Positions 60,601 through 64,000 of a stretch of DNA of 64,000 nucleotides are shown one piece after another. Within the stretch, counting starts at the first letter, position 1. Every line of letters starts with the position of its first letter. Where the stretch lies: NCBI GenBank assembly GCA_009869945.1, contig WIXG01000013.1, positions 372,001 through 436,000 of the forward strand. Direction: 5' to 3'. The stretch is from Mesaphorura yosii (taxonomy: Eukaryota; Arthropoda; Collembola; Poduromorpha; Tullbergiidae). Both the position numbers and the translations under genes were made by a program. The notes below the pieces were generated by a model. The model did not search any database. It worked only from the letters and a program-made list of their open reading frames with translations, and was not told the DNA's origin.

Positions 60601-63600
60601 ATGAAACCGTCCTCCACTTTAGATAAGACGTTGTCTGTCTCTTGTAAATCAGTCTCGAGTAGATTAAGTCTCTCTAGGTCAATCTCAAGTTCTTGAATGA
60701 GTGGGATGTCCATGTCCATTGGTTCCACTTTGAAATCAGTCTGTTGCAAAAATAGCTCTCGATCTTGAGGTTCGAGAAAATTAAATCCGTGCCCAATCCC
60801 CAAAAGCAAGGCTTCCGACGGTAAAGTTTCCATATCAATGTCTACAAACACAGACTGTATATTAGAGCCCTTATCTTGTACCTACTTTATCTTGAGTTAT
60901 ATCGTTACCTGCAACTGTGCCAAACAGCAGTTCAATTGTCTGCTTAATCCAATAGTGCGGCCCCATTGCTTCCCAATTTTGACTGCACAAAATGTACATA
61001 AGTCGATCATGAAGTCTTCTTCTGATTGACAAGTCAAAGACTTCGAAGAATTTGGACCGAATGTGGCTTTGCGGGCATCTTAGTCCACTTAAAAATGCTG
61101 GTTCAAGTTTTGAATGCAGTTCGGTGTTTTTTAGATGTTCATCACGATATATGAAATTGATCAGTTCCAAGAACTGCCCGACCAATTCTTGGTCTTCAGG
61201 AAATCTCTTCTCCACATTTTGCATCATCTTAACTAGCAGTATAGACTTTTCACGACTGCTTGGGCCCTGATTTATGACTAATGGAGTGCGACTCTTCATC
61301 CATTCCTCTAGCATTTTGATGATTCCTTGCATAACTTTGGAATCCGTCGTTTTTTCGATGAGACCAACCAAGACTGTGCCAATGAATGCTTTTCTCATTT
61401 CCACACCCATGACGCCCACTCGATTCTTCACGAGATCCATGCTCAGAATTAATAATTCAGTTGTCACTAAATACGCAAAAGCAAGATTACTTGGGTTAAC
61501 GCATTGAAGTCAACTAAGAAGATACTTGTTTAAACTTACAGGTGGGGTCCATGCAGTTTGTTGAAAGGTGTTCCCTATGAAGCTTCTGTAACATTTTCAT
61601 GAACGGTGTGATGATTCTGTCGATGTAGCAGGGATTTGCAGTACAAGCGGACTTAAGCATCATTAATGAGCCCAGGAGCATTCCGGAATTTGGGGCTGGG
61701 GCCTTGTCATAATTTGCCAATCCCTCGTACACAACCTAACATTTAACATTCAGCATAGTTTGAATTAACTTAACCAGTTATCGGTAAGCTCGCGAACTTT
61801 TAAGACGACTCGGCTTCTTACTTTGCTGACACAAGAGTAAAGTGGCTCTAGTTCGTCACATTTTGCCAAAGTAGATGTGCCTCCAGGAAAATCAGTAGGG
61901 AAGAGCATCATTAGCTTCGTCATAAGATTGTGAACAGATCGTATAACCTGCAGTCAGGATACAACATTATTAAATTGAATTGCCCGAGAAGGGAAAGGAT
62001 ATCATGACGTACCTTGCTGTTTTGGCATGTCATGCATGTAGCGATTCCTTTTTGGAGTCCTTTAAAGTGCTCTAACGTTTGTTCCTTGGTCAAAATGCTG
62101 ATGATAAATGTGAGAAGTTCCAATCCAGTGCAAATGTTCGGGAAATTTGTCTGTGGTGATTCCAGTGATGCAAGGAGTTTGTCGAACCATGCAACTTTTA
62201 AATCACAACATGGCCAAACATCCGGCTTCAAAACAGTTTTGATGAGATTGACGCATCTTTTGGAGAGCATTTCTCCTTGTGCTCCCGGCGTCGGAGTGGG
62301 TTCGTTAACTTGACAGGCAACACGTAGCAGAAAATTCACCACTTGGTCAGTGTGACTTCTTTCAATGTTTTTGGTGTCTGTGACTTTGCCAGAATTCCCA
62401 AGCAAAGGCTTCAGGTCAAAGGTGATGTCGGTTCCCTCATTCTTTATTCTTTCCAGCTCCCACTTGATGATTACCTCAGCCAGTTCCACAGCTAACTTGC
62501 GATGTTCAAACGTGCTTGTGGGTGCAAAACCTAGTCGTTGAATTGCAGTCACCATGTGGGTAATCAGCTGAAGTCGAACAGGGTAGTACACTTTCCAATG
62601 TCTGACGATCAGTTGTAAAATGTGCATCAGTTGAGAAAGCGAATGTCCTTCTTCGAGAAGAATTTTCTTTGTCCAGTGAATTAGCATGGTGTTCCCATCT
62701 TCCATTCTATCACACAACATGTGACAGTTTAAAAAAGAGATGGAGAGAGTAGAAAATACTTTACTTACCTGAACGGCAAGGCAGGTGTTATGATTTCCAG
62801 AGCTTGTTTAACAACAGCCTTCGCCTCCAAAACTGAAGCTTTGAGCAGACTGTGGAATACTTGCAAGACAATCCTCTTGTGAATCGCAAATTTGGCGATA
62901 ATGTGAGACAGCAGAAGATGACCATAGTATTTTGTGCTTGAGTCCACACAAGCTTTTGAGAGAAGGCAAGGCCAAGCAAATGTCATTAATTTGCGCAGCT
63001 TATTTCCTTGTTTCTTATTTGAAGCATCGTGGATATGTGCCGCTGCCACTTCAACTAACAAGCAAGATAGTTGGCAAAGAAGAATTCTGACGCAGTCGGG
63101 TTGTGAGTTGGGATTATCAGCGTCAATAACCTGAAGATAAAGCATTTAGTTAAAAAATTCTATCGTGCAAGCATTCAGAAAGTGGGCTCACCTTTTCCAG
63201 CAGTACGCTGGCAATATTTGATGGGCTGTCAACATCTACAAGGAAATGAAGTGAAATGTGAATTCTATGCTCGCAGGATTAAGTTAAACATCCACTTTTT
63301 ATGGCCAGCATACCAGGCATTGGCGTTGACCCGACGAATTCGTCCCCAACACCATTTTCGAAACAGTGTGACATGCACGGAATCAAAATGAACTGAATAA
63401 TTCGGGCTTTAAGCTCAGGTTGGTATGAGTCGTCGTTAAAAATATCCACAAACTTAAAGAAGGCGTCACGTTTCCAAGAAATTGGATATTCTGTCACCGT
63501 ATTTTCTATGAAATCCTTCAGAAACTGTGAATAAAATGAGAATCGCGTTAAGAAGATTATTTTTTTCACCAAAACATACATTTGTTCAAAAGCATTGTAT

Positions 63601-64000
63601 ACTAGTAACTGGGGGGATTCGTTTTCTCGCACTTACTTCTTACTTGGGACTTTTCGCATTACTTCAATCACTATTCGCTCTATTCGTTTTAACATTGCCG
63701 GCATAGGGAAGGGGAAGTAAGACGTTGGCATTATTTGAGAATAGACTCCGGAGTACCTCCTGGCCTTACTTGGAAACTTACTGGAAGTGAAAACTGAACC
63801 TTCTGAGCAGACAAATGCTGGCAAGCAGAAAAGTGCAATAATTGACAGTTAATTATCCATATTTAATTCATTAGTAAAATTGTAGTTTATAAGTTTACGT
63901 GATAAGATCGAGCTTATCTGCAAAGTCTTGTACTTTCCATCGCGAGTACTGGCCATTCAACGTTAAAGATTGCGTCCCTAGCAATTAATTCTGGCAGCAA
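54602..64000 (-). CDS. TRRAP: TRRAP/Nipped-A, C-terminal part (5' end outside window)
   Basis: The giant PIKK-family pseudokinase scaffold of the SAGA and Tip60/NuA4 histone acetyltransferase complexes, which binds activators in the nucleus. About two dozen exons run down the minus strand, covering roughly human residues 1590-3859. The first firm exon begins at 63524 (FLKDFIENTVTEYPISWKRD); 63525-64000 holds less certain upstream exons. HEAT-repeat blocks include LRKLMTFAWPCLLSKACVDS, MEDGNTMLIHWTKKILLEEG and KLEPAFLSGLRCPQSHIR. FAT-domain blocks include KYLGKTHNLW, EEDLWAGLWQKR, TWRNRLPCISDDLSHWSDIF and YPQAVYFPIRTLYLTLKIEQ. The kinase-like part has RGHNGKIYPYLIVND, but LTRLNPEMM and FKFDVDD replace the catalytic HRD and DFG motifs, as in all TRRAPs. 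Last exons: 56631-56416, 56337-56137, 56071-55928, 55861-55720, 55125-54764, 54679-54602, ending in the FATC tail RMDPAWHPWL. Confidence 0.96.
55126..55719 (-). other. Unusually long TRRAP intron (594 nt)
   Basis: Bounded by ACAG|GTGAGTC and TTTTTAG|GAGAG, this intron is several times longer than the other late TRRAP introns measured (about 55-85 nt). Its middle (55150-55420) is richer in G+C and keeps a 91-codon minus-strand frame open, with no domain I recognise. It may contain an inserted fragment, but I see no terminal repeats. Confidence 0.6.
57563..57588 (-). other. TRRAP: 26-nt TRRAP microexon
   Basis: Between the exon ending GIVDQ (donor CAG|GTTAGT) and the exon starting in EELLRQLKIGLAKCYA, a 26-nt segment bounded by CTTGTAG and GTGAGT encodes IIWFRENW plus two bases of the next codon. 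It supplies exactly the residues the family has there (human MVWFRENWHEEVLRQL) and keeps phase on both sides. Without it the frame would be lost. Confidence 0.8.

Noticed and set aside
1-64000. CRISPR arrays, rRNA genes, retroviral or LTR elements
   Set aside because: No regularly spaced repeats, rRNA cores, paired LTRs or reverse-transcriptase motifs were seen.

Overview
The window is animal nuclear DNA, most probably from an arthropod. The signs are spliceosomal genes with mostly short introns (about 50-90 nt in the compact genes), AATAAA poly(A) signals, a Rebers-Riddiford (RR) chitin-binding cuticle protein, a TATA/TCAGT-type core promoter, and animal genes such as TRRAP, SMOC, GGACT and MEA1. 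An intron-bearing cyclopropane-fatty-acid synthase and a glucuronokinase next to them suggest a non-insect pancrustacean (springtail or crustacean). That placement is inference; the sequence does not name the species.

Layout. Positions 1 to about 24.9 kb hold no gene I can support: a gene desert of high-complexity, moderately AT-rich DNA, with a purine-rich tract near 2.5-3.1 kb and an inverted pair of perfect CRE palindromes near 12.4 kb. From 25 kb on, genes are dense. In order: a small multi-pass membrane protein gene (24985-25676, -); a 340-aa RR cuticle protein with a Pro/Gln-rich tail (27279-28444, -); gamma-glutamylaminecyclotransferase (31841-32527, -), divergent from MEA1 (33664-34332, +); glucuronokinase (36143-38175, +); a SMOC/Magu-type secreted calcium-binding matricellular protein in eight exons (40879-45176, +); a degenerate Mutator-like DNA transposon with a FLYWCH fragment and a perfect 9-bp target duplication (45905-46962); a stathmin-domain STMND1-like lipid-anchored protein (47038-47942, -); cyclopropane-fatty-acid synthase in six exons (50993-52578, -); and the C-terminal part of the giant TRRAP/Nipped-A pseudokinase (54602 to beyond the window end, -).

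The genes form no operon or pathway. They are an ordinary mixture of metabolic (GGACT, glucuronokinase, CFA synthase), extracellular (cuticle protein, SMOC), signalling or cytoskeletal (STMND1-like) and transcriptional (TRRAP) genes. Exon coordinates were worked out by hand from splice signals and reading phase. For the cuticle, GGACT, MEA1, glucuronokinase, SMOC, STMND1-like and CFA genes every exon junction keeps phase.

The most notable items are the complete set of catalytic and bicarbonate-site residues in the animal CFA synthase, the Mutator-like element with its target duplication, a 32-bp near-perfect palindrome just inside SMOC intron 1, a 26-nt TRRAP microexon, and the abrupt change from gene desert to dense genes.
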